Shown here one piece after another: positions 1-12,250 of a stretch of DNA of 64,000 nucleotides. Position 1 is the stretch's first letter. Every line of letters begins with the position of its first letter. The DNA is from Sweltsa coloradensis (lineage: Eukaryota; Arthropoda; Insecta; Plecoptera; Chloroperlidae). Where the stretch lies: contig JAMZAV010000004.1 of the NCBI GenBank assembly GCA_024449915.1, positions 558,001 to 622,000 of the forward strand, given 5' to 3'. The notes under the pieces are model-generated. The model was given only the letters and a program-made list of their open reading frames with translations, made no database searches and was not told the origin of the DNA. The position numbers and the translations under genes are program-made.

Positions 1-786
1 ACCTCTTCGTGAAGAGGGAGTGAATAGTTCCTAAGGCTAAAACATGGTAAAAAATGAATAATAAAATAGAATGCATCAAGTTATATGTATATTACTAGTA
101 TGGTATACTAGTATTGAGAATTGAAGATGTTTGAATAGATTAATTGAGTATTGAAATGAAAAAATGAAATGAGTAATTGGTTTGATATGATACAATACGA
201 TGTTATTTAGGATGAATAATAATATAAAACACTAGCATTTGATATGATATAATGATTATGAAATGGAATTAGTATTGTATTTATATATACGTGTAGTAGT
301 ACGAATCTTTAAGGGGCAGTTTGTAGTGGACATGGTAAATTAAAATTACTAAATATAAAATGGATAATCAAAGATGATGGGTAGAAGAACAACATTCAAT
401 GACAAACTATATTAGGTCTGTATGCCTTACTCATAGAGGCTTAATTTAATAGCCTACTAAATAGGTCTACCATACATTAATTTTGTTTGAGGTTTAAATT
501 AAAATTAGGAATAATAGGAATAAAGCAAATTATGTTTATAAAAAGGTAGGCATATTCATTTAGGACATACCTAGACTTTGGACAAGTTACAAAATATAAA
601 AAATATTGTGTTTTGCATTTTCAATAACTCAAGGGTGGAATACAAATCAATACTATATACAAATATAAACAAAATAATCGAGGCATAGGCCTACAATATA
701 AAATATTATAATACATTTTGCTTTTCTATAAAAAATATTACATGTGCATGAGTACCTACACAAAACTAATATCCTTTCCCAATTAC
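1..786. other. Intronic or 3' flank of CYB5; nothing recognised
   Basis: Very AT-rich sequence with simple runs of TTGAGTATTGAAATG type and no open frame resembling a protein. It should be the last visible intron of the minus-strand cytochrome b5 gene. I looked here for the missing membrane-anchor exon (a hydrophobic, Trp-rich stretch) and did not find it, so it probably lies left of the window. Confidence 0.5.
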
Positions 787-857
787 CTTGAGCTTGTTTC
801 ATCTTTGTCGCTTGTCCAGCCTTTATGTACTTTGTCCTGAGTATCTTTTCTGTCTGC
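787..857 (-). CDS. CYB5: CYB5 coding exon 3 (linker)
   Basis: 71 nt between an acceptor (TTTGTTTACAG) and a donor (AAG/GTAATT). It encodes a polar segment [20 protein letters not shown], which follows exon 2 in phase 0 and ends in phase 2. The position and polarity match the linker between the haem domain and the membrane anchor of cytochrome b5. That segment is poorly conserved, so this exon is less certain than the other two. Confidence 0.7.
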
Positions 858-3800
858 CTGTAAACAAATAATTCACCTAGGTTAGTGTGGAGGGAAAATC
901 TCGAGCAAATATGCTTCCACTACCGGTCGGCGGTAGGCCCTACCGTTTAAAGTGTTTTAGAACAATGATTTATTAAAAAAAAACATTTGTGGTCGAATAA
1001 CCATGAAGTTGAAATAGAATTGCAAAGAAATTCAAGACATTTTGATCTGGTAAGAGAAAATGGTTGCCAACGTGGTTGTGTCAAGTTGGCAGTAAGATAC
1101 TTGCAAGCCCAAGAAACGAGTTGCTCTTCCAAACCCGATTTAGTGTTGGATACGAGGTCAAGATACGAATATAGGGTCTATGCATACATATTTCAAATTT
1201 CAATATATGCCTACGTACCGGTATACAGATAAGTGCATTTAAATACACAAGTAGGCTTACCTACAGGTTAGGCCTACTTACTACCTATTTATTAAATATG
1301 ATGACATTGTGTGCATGTGTCCCAAGTAGGCATACTACATAAAAAGTAGCTACGGCAGATTAATGGTCTACTATTACAGTGTTGTTGTGTTACAGGCCTA
1401 CACATCAGTACACACCTACTGACCGTGGTGCTACCAAATAGTTTAAACACATATTATGTTTGCTGTAGGTCTACGGTTTGGCAACAATAGGTTTGTTTGG
1501 TTTACTACTACTAGGCTCACATAGTCTAAAAAGTGTTTTCATATTAAGTGTAGGGTAAAGTGTAGCCGTTCGGTTTGACTTCGTGTAGTGTTAAGTGTAG
1601 CTTTTCTACACGAGCTCTAGGTCATGTAGTGTAGGAGGTGTAGAAATTTAGGCACCAAATTTGAAGAGAAACAGATTAGGCCTAAAACATGATGAAAGAC
1701 ACATTCTTGCAATGGCAATCGATATAACTCCTAAAATCAATTAATAGTATACTATATTACACATTAGAAACCGATTCGGAGTATTTTATATATTTGGACT
1801 ATATTTTGTGGTGAGGGCAAATGCATAGGGAACTATAACCTCAACAAGGATAAGCACTAAAGAAGTTTACGTTCCAAACAACTTTTCATCTTCTGATGGT
1901 CTGATAGTAGACCTATACGATTAATTTGACTCGTTTAGTGCCTTTAACATGTACCGTTTGTTGTTTTATTATGTTTAAGTAGTTTGACAGTTCGATGTGG
2001 GCGAATCTAGTGCTGTGTAGAGTATAGCTTAAAAAAGTTTGGTTATCCTGGGTTGAGTGTAGTGTAATTTGATTTGAAGGCCTACACCTACACTACAGAA
2101 GTCTACACTACACTGGGTAAACCAAACAAACTTAATGAGTAACAAGCAAACCTTCTGTGAGCACCAATGAGATTTATGAAGTGGAGCAATACATAGAAAA
2201 TAAAATAGGGCAAAAAATGTAACCCGATAAGTTGCTACTTCCAAAGGTAAACAGTGTAGGCCTACCTCCAAAATAAGTTCCGTTTTCAACTTTTCACGCA
2301 CACGAATAAAAATGTGAATACCTAACTACCGATAATGGTTGTTTCCATTATAATTTAAATGGGTTAGCCCAAGACGGTTGCCCTCCTTTCCCACGCTTGG
2401 CCATTCAATTCTCTCCAATCACTGTGTACATGTTATTATCGATTTTGAAGCAGTGAGTAGCTGGACTCTTTTACTTCCAATATAGCTAGAGCTCAATGTC
2501 TAAAAAAAACTACAGGCATACTACGTATGGATCAGGATGGCTACCTTAAAAGTATTGTTACTTTATGATTGTATTATTTGAAGGAAGGTACAAGATGATC
2601 TACTTTTTCTCAGTAAAATGTCAGATTATGGTTAGTCGCAGCACCACCTTGCCGTTTTAACTGCACACTTCATTCATTTTCTGTGTAGCACATTTGTAGC
2701 AAAGCTTCATTTAAATAAAGCTAAGGAAAAAGTAGCAACGACACATATATTGAGAATTATTATGCTCTAGTGCCAGTTGTAGTAGACCATGCCATTAATT
2801 ATTTATAAGTAGCTACCCTAAAACAGGAATATGTAATCCTATTCCAAAATAAAGTCAGCACTGTACTTTTCTTAGCCTATACTTCCATGCTGTATGCCAA
2901 AATTCTTAAGACAAATTCTTGATAAATTCTGAGATTGTCTTAAACAGCCCTTGGACATCCCTTCAAAACTACCCTTACACCCTAATAAACTCGGTAAGTT
3001 ACCTGAATAGGGTCAAACCGGGTAAAACTTATGAATACCCTACAGCAGGCATCCCTTCGAGGTACCTAGGTCTTACGCTTACCAAGGTCAACGTAACATG
3101 GTTTTCAGCTCCCCACCCAAAATTCTATAAGTTAAGATTTCTATCTACTGAACGAGTACTCACCAAAGAAATGTGCCCAGCAGCAGAAATTGCATTCAAA
3201 TAAAAGTGTTACAATGGAGTTTGGAAGTGGAAATTAGCCTTAACATTTTGAGTTTTAGAACTAAGACCTCAAGCCAGAGTTGCCACTTTCAAGGATTTCA
3301 TCCTTTTCTCAGGATTTTTAGAGTGTCTCAAGGATAACAGGATTTTGGACAAAATCTTAGGATTTTCTACTGTCTTTAAAAAATATATTAAATTAATACA
3401 TTTTTTAAATTCAGCCAAAAAAGCAATGCAGACAGTAAAAAAACATCAGGTAGGCCTACTAGTAAAAATAAACATAAGTGACTGCATAGGCCTAACATTT
3501 ACCACAAGTGGTAGTTATGGTGAGTAGGCCTTAAAGTAAAACGTTAAAATATATTGGAAGAAAATTCTGATTCTTATGCGTTTGTCTGCACGTAATTTTG
3601 ACTAGATTCTCGAAAATCAGGCTGGCATAACATATTTTGGTATGAAACCTGGAAATTTGTAACATTCCTTCGCGGTTATAATACGCTAATGCTGAATAAC
3701 TGTTTTCAAGGATTTCTCAGGATTTTTTAAGTATCTTTCAAGGATAAAAAAATTGACTTGGTGGCAACCCTGCCTCAAGCCAACACGTTGGCCTCTATTA

Positions 3801-6800
3801 GTTCAGAGAAAGATTACATATTAATTATATTCATATTACAAGGCAGAGGTCACAAATTACAAAGAGGTTACCCTATACTGTCGCGGTTGTTTGGAGAATA
3901 GACCAGTTTCCCAAATGTTATCTACTTGGCCTATTTTACTTCAGTCAGTGGGAGACCACTACTAGGTAATTAAAATTATAGGTATGCCTACGCTCACGTG
4001 AAAGCTTACCTATATGTAGCCTTACATACAAAAATGTGTATTTGAACCAGCAATGTTTCAAGTATTATGGTCAATGCACAATTGACTAGGAACAATAACG
4101 GGAAGTTAACATTGGGCAAAGTTGCTGTTTTCGTTACTAGGCCCGGGAAAGGGAAGCTCTAATTATGTGTCGGATCATAACGTCACCCATAAGGAATACA
4201 AAATCAAACTTCCTGTATTTGTATTTTGTTCTGTTAAAAATTAATAACATCACACTGTTAGATCATTCAGCTTAATAGGCAATCCAATTGTGCATTGAAA
4301 GTTTAAACAAACACTTTTTAGTAAACTTATGGCCCTACATAGAGAAATAATTCTTAATATAATGTTAGTGTCAAACACTCTTGGCTTGAGGTGGGTGGAA
4401 CCAACAGGCCTATGTATAGGGAGATTGGTTCTACCTACACATCGCGTTATTATAGTATGCACTTCTAAAGCTTGAATTAGTCAGTTCAATGTTTTTTTCA
4501 AGATTCCTTGAATTCAAGGATAAGAAGTTATCAATGTGAATATGGTAAATTGTTGTGGCCTATGTTATTGTTGGACGAGCGTAGCGAGCGAAGCGAAGAT
4601 TCCATTTCACTACACTGGAGAAAAAAATCCGGAATGTTTTTTTTTTCTTTTTTTTTTTTTTTGTATTTTTGTGTGTTTGTTAACACGATTCCAGCTAAAC
4701 CGATACTCCGATTGCGATGAAATTTTATGGAGGCCTTCGAAATCTCTGAACTTAGAACTGCCACGTTTTTGAGCGCAATCGGGAAATTTTTTCTCATAAA
4801 AAACACAATTTTACGATTTTTTTTGATTTTTAAAAAATTTCTTCGACTTATAACACCTACATGCTTTATCCGATTGTAATGATTTTTTCACAGAACCTTA
4901 ATTTTATGAATTAAGATATTCGTGTGAAATTTGAGCATAATCGAAAAATTATTTCTCATGAAAATCGTAATTTTACGGGTTTTTTCTTTTTTTAAACAAT
5001 TCTTTGACTTACCGTATTGTTCCGAATAAAGCACGACCTCTAATATAACACGACCCCCAATTTTTCAGAATCATTTCAAGAAAAAAGAAAAAAATCAAAG
5101 AAAATTAAAATGTACATGAAACACTTACAACAAAACATTTTGAACAATGTTAGGGCCTAGGCCTATGGTTTTTTACAGGGTAGGGCCAAGCACAAGCTCA
5201 CATGTCAACCACAGTTCACCAGTCTGATTCCTGGTCTTCAATGTTTACGTCGTGGGGGGGGGTGGGGGGTGGGGGTTATACTAGGCCCTAGTATCTATGG
5301 TCGTAGGCCTAGGCCTAGCTCCTTCGCAATCCCTTGCTGATTTGTAAGGCAGAGGAACCTTTCTTTTCCACGCGATCAGCAGTCTTCATTTGTTCATCTT
5401 GAGCCATTTCATCTTCTCCTTCATCACTCATTATTACGTTACGTAGACTCTTAGCTCTTAGCAACGTAGATAGACAACCCCGACAAACAAAATCTATGTA
5501 GGTCAAGCTAGGTCACGATGTGATCACGGCTAAGGATTCTGACGACTAGCAGACAGTTTCGCCCAAGGTTCGGCCGAGTTCAGTGGCTTCGAGTGGGTGG
5601 GCGGGGCGAAGCGCAGCAGACTATGCGCGGGAGTTGTATAGAGGCGTGGCCTATGTTCAGGCGCTATTTCAAATGCAAGCGCGCGGAAATAACGCGAGTG
5701 CTGTTTTTGAGATTGTATTTTCGGAAAAAAACATCGCGCTATATTCGGAACAATACGGTATAACACCTACATGCTTTATCCGATTGTAATGATTTTTTTA
5801 CAGCACCTTCATTTCATGAATTAATATATTTGTGTTTAATTTGAACGCAATCGAATAATTATTTCTTATGAAAATAGCAATTTTACGATTTTTTTCTTTT
5901 TCTCTTTTAAAATTAAGTTAATTTTTTATTTAATTTAGTTTATTTAAAAAAATTAAGTTAATTTTTTATTTAATTTAATTTAATTTAATTAAAAAAAATC
6001 TTCGACTAAGTAATGAATTTTTCACAGAACAACAGAAAATCCGCGTAACACATGGCAGCTCAATGCACCATATACGCTCATCCAACAACGCGGCGGGACT
6101 TAAGCGTTTTCCTAGTTTTATCACTTTTTGATTGAAATTGGAAGGACTCTAAATACATAACATTGAACCAAAAATGCAGGCTTTAGTCCAAAGTCAGCAA
6201 TAAGGGAGCAATCCAGCCAAGGCTCTATTGGAAAAACTGTTGAAAATAATACTTAGGTTTTAGCATTCTGCAGCTCACGACAAAGCATCAACAAGTGCAT
6301 TAGGGTTTGGAACTTGTGAGTAGGTAGGTACCTAACTGGAGAATATTATGTAGGCGGGGTAGACCCATGGTCTAAAACTCCTACAATCTTTTGTAATTAC
6401 ATTAGGCTCACAAAATAAAGAAGTGATTCAATTTATAAAAAAATCCGAATGGAGAACAATTTACTTTCCTGCATGATTTGGTATACGTTATGTCCCCCAC
6501 TGAAAATCAGTTATGACTGAGTGGGTAGACTCTAAATACGAACTTGTTTATTTCAATTAGTTTGGAAAAGGCCAACCGGCTAGTTTAGTATAGATTGGAA
6601 AAGGGTTGACAGGTTGGGAAAGCATAGAGAACATAAAGCCCAACCCCCCCCCCCCCCCTGAAGGGCTGGGGGCAACAAAACCTTTTTGGTTTGTTTGTTA
6701 CCTTTAACAACAACTTTAATAAATCAGCTGCAGTTGTCAACAGCAGGTGAAAAGTTTTGTTGCCCCCAGCCCTTCAGGCTGGGCTTTATGTTCTCTATAC

Positions 6801-9800
6801 TTTCCCAACCTGTCAACCCTTCTCCAATCTATAGGCTTAGGGCCTACCAAATTTATTTATTTATAAGCCTACATAACTACAGTAGACGTAGCTATAAAAA
6901 AATAATGCCATTAGCAAATTACTGTAGGCTAATCAAGGATACTTGTCAAACAAAAACCTGGGGCATCTTGAACATGCTGGAATGCTTGAGGTTCCAGTTT
7001 CAGAATGCTGGGTAAAAGCAGTTTCAATTACATTTTGGAACATAGCCAAAGATGGAGTCACAGCAACACGCCAGTAAAGAGGAAACATAGGGTCGAGCTA
7101 AGGATTACAACATAATACGGACAACTTGGACTGGATTGAAACTCAAATAATATGGATTAGTAGTCGTAAAGTAAACCATTGGTGTATTTTAAAGATAATG
7201 CCAACGTGTAGTATGCAAATCAATGTAATTATGTGCAATGTTCAAAGCTAGTAGGCCCACAAGGTTAAATCCCAAGGACTACACACGTTTTAAAATAATT
7301 TGAAACATCTTTTACTTTTATGTAAGATCAGTGGCGACTGCTAAATTATGATACAAAACGAGGAGAAGATGGCGGATGGCGTCGACTGTGTTGCTTGTGG
7401 GGTCTGCAATAAATAAATATTATTGAAGATTAGAGGCCTCGGCTCGGGAGACCTTAGTTGTTGGCAATGTACATGCAGACACAGCCTAGCCTACCTATGC
7501 TCAAGGCCTAATAATCGGTTAATACAATATCGTAGGGGTTTTAAAAATTATATTTTGTTCATAATTGTTTCCTGTCTTTATTGCATAATTTACTGGAATA
7601 GGCCTACAGACAAGACTGGAGCGTACGTTTTTAGATTGCATTTTAGAGTGGGGAGTGGGACTACCAGTAGGCATATTGTACGGCATGACAAGCAAGACAG
7701 GTTACACATAATAGAAGAGTGTAACATAGCTGGGGTGTACCAAACAGCTGTCAAGGTCAAATAACAGCATGCTTTGTGCAAAGGAAGAGGAGGGTCTTAA
7801 GGCACAAGTCCCAGTGGGGGGCTGGAGGGGAACGCTACCCATTCACGGGAGCAACATACTTTTATTCTAGAGTGGTGATCATTAAGAAGAAGCATAGGCC
7901 TAATGACATTATGGCAGAAAGAGAGTGGATCCAAGAGCAATATAGCACCTTACAAGTTACACGTAGGTAGCTACCTAGCCTATTGTTTACACATTGTGCA
8001 ATCCTTCTTAAAACATTGTTATATTCAATAGGGGTACCTAATAGGGATGACATCGGGTACCCGGGTACCCGGTTCCAGAAATTACCCGGAGCCGATTTTA
8101 AGATCCGGGTATATTTCGTGGCCGTTTTTAGGCTAATTCACCAGTTTAAATTACGCGCTACGTGGTTGCGGTCTTTCCCGCGGAGCGTGCCCGCTGCCTA
8201 AAGAGTACGGTAACCGGAGTTGACGACAGAGCGCGTTGTAAGCAATCACGTGCTTTCGTCCGTCTCGGCGAGTCACGCCCATGCCACGAGTGAGTGCAAG
8301 AGAGAAAGATGCGGCAATAAATCTTGGACACTGCCGTCTGCGCAGTACGAGATGCGCGTACGATCCAACCAACTCACACTCACAGCTGACTGACAAAGAT
8401 GGTTGGGTGAAGAAGAATTCGCGATGCAATCATCTTTCAACCGATTCACGAAATTCGTAATCACGACGCATAGGCTAGGATTGTTATTCCTGGGCTTATC
8501 TTCTTTCTTTCCTAGGCTTATCTTGCGACGAGAGCTTCAGTGCGGGATATAGTAGTGAGAGATTTTCCCACATTCGATGCGTGTTTGTTTTCCCCTGCTT
8601 TCTGCGCGTAGGCCTAGGCCTACCTACAACGAGTTTCACTGCCTGTACAGTGTAATTGGTAGCCTAAACTAATCTTTGGTGTAATGAAGAATGAAGATCA
8701 TTGCCTGGTTATCAAAGGGGTTCTTTATTTGTGAACGATTATTGCAAAAGTTTCCAGAGACGGAAACGTAGTCAGTCGGTATGACCTTCAAACCAACTAG
8801 TAGGCCTAGGAAACAGCGTTTCCACACATCGTGACGTAACGGGACCCGGGTACCCGGGTAATTTGAGTGCTGGAACCGGTTCCGAATTTTGCTACCCGAT
8901 GTCATCCCTAGTACCTAGTATTATTTTTCAATACACACATAGTAATAATCTGACCTATCAATACCTACATTATTTAGGCCTACATTTTCAATTTGTTTAA
9001 CCCTTCATTTAGGCCTTTAGTTTGTTTGTAGGTGTAGTTTGGCTAAATTCTGACAATAATGTATTAACCAATGATTAAAGCTCAATATTATAGGCCTAAT
9101 AACAGACAACTTAGGCCCACCTTTCACAAACACAGTTTTTCTTTCTTATTTGTAGGCTCGTGCCATTCGTTTGTCAACATGGATAGGCTTTCAAAACGTG
9201 TAGGGCCTACCCTAACCTAAGCTTTCCTATCCTAGGCAGGCCTAGGCCCTAGCTATGCGATGTCTAGTTACGAGTTGCTGAATTGGTCAAAGTTGAAAGG
9301 CTTGATAAATACTGACTAAGAAAACCTGGTTGGTTCACAGTTAAGGCCTAAATTACATCAAATATCTAGCCTGCCACGGATTAGAGCATATGAGATGATA
9401 ATCTCACTCTAAGTAACCCAGTTGACATACAGGCCTACATCCACATTAAGCCTAGTTGTGAGGCATAACAGAGAGTTGGCCTATACAAGATTATTACCCC
9501 TCACCTCAACCAATTCACCAATCTTGAACTTCTTCATCATTTCTCTTGCATCAGAAGAGTGTCCCACATCTTCGAACGCCTCGGTTCCGTCGCCACCAGC
9601 CTGTTCCAATAGCACCTCCTCTCCACCCGGATGCTAATGTAAAAAAAGAAAGCAACAGAAAATTAAAACTTTTCATTGAACACACTCAATATCATAAGGG
9701 TGTACTCTTTCGATTGGTATGGACAAAAGTAGGGAACTTTTTCGGTTGGTGTGCTCCCCTATTTTAACCGTTTTTTACACTAAAATCACTGAAAAACAAC

Positions 9801-11163
9801 TATAAACGAGAAATAAATGTAAATCAACACATTGTTAACCTTTTCAAGAGTACAGCCGTAATATTACGTCCGCGCACTTTGCTAACAGAATTATAATTTT
9901 TTTTTTAAATTTAAAAATTTTCCCAAAAATTTGTTTTTTACATTTTTTTTTTTTTTTACTTGAATATTGAACTCTTCATCAATGAAGTCATCTTCAGAAC
10001 CTTAATGTACATTCCTAGTTTTATAGGCCAAGTTAAATAATCTGCAAAAAAATGTTTAAAAAAAAACCACTCCTGAAAAGGTTAATGATTAATGATGTAA
10101 TTTATAGAAAACGGTATGAAAATATACAATGTTATTCATTAATTTATACATATTTTACACAAATATTAGGCGATGTCACTGTTCGCACAGGTCGTCGTGT
10201 AGGGCATGCGCAGTTCACTCCTCTTTCATTGTACTCACTCCGTACCAACTTTACCTATTCACAAAAATACTCCACCTACAAAACCTTTAACGTCACTATT
10301 TAAAAAAAAGGACTTTCAACGGAAAGTATTTTCGTTTGAAATAGCGACGTTAAAGTTTTTTTTTTACTATAACAGCAAAAATGTGATTATTAAATTTTAG
10401 ATTATGAAAGTTATATTATTGTAAGGTTACTGGCAGTGAGTGAACAACAGTGTACAACAGACTTACAAGATGGCTGACAGAAAACGGTGAAATATGCGAG
10501 TGTTTTGCAAGTGTAATTAACTTATAGAATTGTGTATTTTCTGCGTGTTTAGTGATACCACATCGTTATTATTGACTTATTAGTTATTCATTTCTCATTT
10601 GTAGTTGTTTTTCAGTGTTTTTACTGTGTTATAATAGGGGACCACACCAACCGAAAGAGTTCCAAAAGTAGCAGGCCTACCTACAAAACCTTTAACGTCG
10701 CTATTTTAAATCTAAAGTACCTACTGATCAAAAACTGCCCATACCAACCGAAAGAGTTCCCATAAGGGTAGGGGCTAGGTCTACTCATGAATTCAGTCTT
10801 TCGGTTAAGATCCTTGAGCAGGTTAAAAAACTGCAAGTCATGCATAGCCTAGTTCCCTAGGCAGACCTGGGTTTTCCTTGGCAGATTTGGGATTTGGATT
10901 AATTTGGCTTACGTGTCTGGCTTTCGATCAGTGTAAGTAATAGGTCTAGGCTTACCTATAGCTTAGGGCCTACTTTGGGCAAGGGATTAGGGTTAGACCA
11001 GAGAGGTCTAGGTAGGGCTAGGCCTAGGCCTACGTATAATTACCTCATTGAGAAATTCAGTCACGTCGTAAATAGAGTTATGGATTATAATCCACGCACT
11101 CTTGCTATCGTTTCTCGACTCGACTTCCTTGCGAGTAAGCTGCTTTAAATTCTCAGAAGCCAT
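787..11163 (-). CDS. CYB5: Cytochrome b5 (tail-anchored), 3' end off window
   Basis: Three minus-strand exons (11163-11044, 9633-9505, 857-787) join in phase to about 107 codons of a cytochrome b5. The protein is a small haem carrier that passes electrons to desaturases, P450s and other reductase partners, held on the ER or outer mitochondrial membrane by a C-terminal helix. Exon 1 gives the b5 core start ([20 protein letters not shown]). Exon 2 begins with the HPGG haem-ligand motif and contains the second haem histidine in the VGHS motif. Animal cytochromes b5 are about 130-150 residues long, so roughly 30-40 residues including the membrane anchor are missing to the left. The start ATG at 11163 has a good context (A at -3 region, G at +4). 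I cannot tell the ER (CYB5A) from the mitochondrial (CYB5B) form without the tail. Introns are about 1.4 and 8.6 kb and full of transposons. Confidence 0.87.
858..3274. other. CYB5 intron 2, left part; mostly featureless
   Basis: AT-rich intron with many TAGGCCTA words. A stretch at about 2934-2962 (CTTAAACAGCCCTTGGACAT) is similar to 12170-12197 in the intergenic region, so a fragment of a dispersed repeat is present. No exon is supported: the ORFs here have no recognisable content. Confidence 0.4.
3275..3772. mobile_element. hAT-like nonautonomous element (498 bp)
   Basis: The ends are inverted (CAGAGTTGCCAC at the left, GTGGCAACCCTG at the right). The element is flanked by a perfect 8-bp duplication CCTCAAGC (3267-3274 and 3773-3780). 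Subterminal sequence is also inverted around repeated TCAAGGATTT(C)TCAGGATTTT motifs. No transposase is seen. TIR sequence and duplication size are those of hAT elements. It sits in CYB5 intron 2. Confidence 0.85.
4572..6115 (+). mobile_element. HINE-like (Helentron) element, family A, copy 1
   Basis: Starts TGGACGAGCGTAGCGAGCG and ends CCTAG, with T on both sides. The 5' end is inverted relative to TACGCTCATCCA, which lies about 30 bases inside the 3' end. Between that and CCTAG is a small hairpin (AACGC...GCGTT). This asymmetric inverted repeat, 3' hairpin and T/T insertion are the known features of nonautonomous Helentrons. The interior is AT-rich with repeated ATCGTAAAATTGCGATTTTC-type blocks. 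A TA-flanked element (5012-5758) is inserted in it, so the unbroken copy is about 0.8 kb. No protein is encoded. Confidence 0.7.
5012..5758. mobile_element. TA-duplicating MITE nested in HINE copy 1
   Basis: Perfect inverted ends CCGTATTGTTCCGAATA / TATTCGGAACAATACGG, flanked by TA (5010-5011 and 5759-5760). Removing it together with one TA restores the sequence seen in other family A copies (gactTATAACACCTACATGC). This shows it is a later insertion of Tc1/mariner type. It contains a G-rich run (5252-5274). A 63-codon minus-strand ORF inside it has no recognisable match. Confidence 0.8.
6589..6833. repeat. Long palindromic (foldback) repeat
   Basis: The two halves are near-perfect inverted copies. 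The outer arms run from TATAGATTGGAAAAGGG to its complement at 6817-6833. The inner arms contain GAAGGGCTGGGGGCAACAA and its complement. A 15-16 base C run breaks the left arm. The centre holds about 50 unpaired bases. No coding content. It could be a foldback element or the fused ends of a transposon. Confidence 0.75.
6834..8041. other. CYB5 intron 2, central part; nothing recognised
   Basis: AT-rich intron sequence. ORFs at 6686-7015 and 7423-7764 have no domain-like composition, no splice-site support and no similarity I recognise. I treat them as chance. Confidence 0.4.
8042..8910. mobile_element. hAT-like element (869 bp)
   Basis: Terminal inverted repeats TAGGGATGACATCGGGTA / TACCCGATGTCATCCCTA, with an 8-bp duplication GTACCTA(A/G) (8034-8041 and 8911-8918, one mismatch). 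The ends also carry palindromic GGGTACCCGGGTACCC blocks. The interior is GC-richer than its surroundings and encodes nothing clear. A related but truncated copy begins at 38333. Confidence 0.85.
9505..9633 (-). CDS. CYB5: CYB5 coding exon 2 (haem-binding core)
   Basis: 129 nt, phase 0 at both ends, between an acceptor (TTTTTTACATTAG) and a donor (GAG/GTGAGG). It encodes 43 residues beginning with [15 protein letters not shown], continuing [15 protein letters not shown] and ending with KIGELVE. The HPGG histidine and the VGHS histidine are the two axial haem ligands of cytochrome b5. The match to animal b5 proteins is unmistakable. Confidence 0.92.
9701..10760. mobile_element. MITE with an 8-bp duplication, carrying a second MITE
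   Basis: The outer element starts TGTACTCTTTCGATTGG and ends CCGAAAGAGTTCC, with the perfect 8-bp duplication CATAAGGG (9693-9700, 10761-10768). Only about 120 bp belong to it; the rest is the nested copy at 9733-10663. Its right part carries the same ACCTTTAACGTCGCTATTTTAAA block as the MITE at 14280-14459, so all are one family. It lies in CYB5 intron 1. Confidence 0.85.
9733..10663. mobile_element. Nested MITE of the same family (931 bp)
   Basis: Ends GGAACTTTTTCGGTTGGTG and CACCAACCGAAAGAGTTCC. Perfect 8-bp duplication AAAAGTAG (9725-9732, 10664-10671). It is inserted into another member of its own family. The interior holds a secondary inverted pair around AACGTCACTATTT / AAATAGCGACGTT and no transposase. 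Confidence 0.85.
11044..11163 (-). CDS. CYB5: CYB5 coding exon 1
   Basis: 120 nt, 40 codons from ATG (11163-11161), ending LNE before donor GAG/GTAATT; phase 0. The residues [20 protein letters not shown] match the start of the cytochrome b5 fold (K/S-x-W-x-x-x-H-x-x-x-Y-D-V-T-x-F-L). The preceding [17 protein letters not shown] is the usual variable N-terminus. An earlier in-frame ATG 15 codons upstream exists, but the chosen one has the better context and the usual length. Confidence 0.88.
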
Positions 11164-11984
11164 TCCTAAAATTCGTAACCTAAACTGTGGAAACACAGGC
11201 AAGATCAAGTCTTCTGAATCTGAACAAGCGCGTTTTGATTCGTGGCTAGCTAGATCCTGTGTATTTCCTGCCGATTCACGACAGCTAAATCTGTACGCTT
11301 ACTATTACTATGTCAAGGTAAGCTAGCCTCAACCTAGTGAAGGACCTACTGATAATTAATTTTACTGATAACAAAAAGTGCTAGCCTAGCCTATGAAGCG
11401 TCAAAACCTTGGTCAAAACGCACTTCGCCTTGAAAAATGTTGGCGTTTTTTGCGACTGAATTTCCTCAATGTCATCTCGTGGTAGGTTAACCAACTGTTA
11501 CAACTTTAAATCCGCTAAAGTGACAGCCTGGTGACAGCCATGCCACACCTTCCGTCTACAAAGGCCAGATAAAAACAGCAATGAATTCGTAATCATTTTG
11601 AAAGAGTGTAATAACTAAATAATTGAAAATAGGCTATGCTAAAAAAATAATAATGTAGGGAAGCCTTTATTAGTGTGAGTTGTGACGAGTGAGTAGTGAC
11701 CATAATTACATTGAACATTACAGGCATAAATAATTAATATATTTAAATCAGCATAAAATAATACAAATTAGATACCTAATTAATGAACCTAAATACCAAA
11801 ACTAAAAAAGGATGTGAACAATGATATTCTTGAGCAAAAAAGCAAAATGAATCGGTTTGCTGAAGTGCCTATCTTCCCGCAGCTGTTCTATATAAAGTAG
11901 ATGGGCTTTAGGTCCCATACTATGTAGGTAGGTACTCAAATGCAATAGCGCTAATCAAATCAAGACGATGGTTATAAAATAATA

Positions 11985-12250
11985 TGGCAGAGTAGCTCAT
12001 GCGTTGTGTGAGACTCTCATTCGGATAGATAGGATATTGCTTTACGTCTCATAATTCGGGGTCATGGGATTGGGATTGAATCCCTCCACCGCCAATCTTG
12101 ACTGACTTAAGTTTGCCCGAGTTTTTTTTTCCAGTCGTTTATGCGAATGCAATTGACAGAGTCCTCTTAAACAGCCTTCGGACATCACAATACATATCCT
12201 AGTTTAGCTAGTTATAGTCACCTGAAGAAGGTGAATATTTTTCAGTAAGG
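11985..12250 (+). repeat. tRNA-derived SINE-like repeat
   Basis: The segment has an A-box-like AGTAGCTCATGCGTTGTG followed at pol III spacing by a B-box-like GGGATTGAATCCC, then a non-tRNA body with CTTAAACAGCCTTCGGACAT. The body block recurs at about 2934-2962. The tRNA fold is degenerate, so this is a repeat and not a working tRNA. Ends are not defined. Confidence 0.5.

Noticed and set aside
2919..3203. 94-codon plus-strand ORF
   Set aside because: It overlaps a dispersed repeat fragment, has no recognisable motif and is inside the intron of a minus-strand gene.
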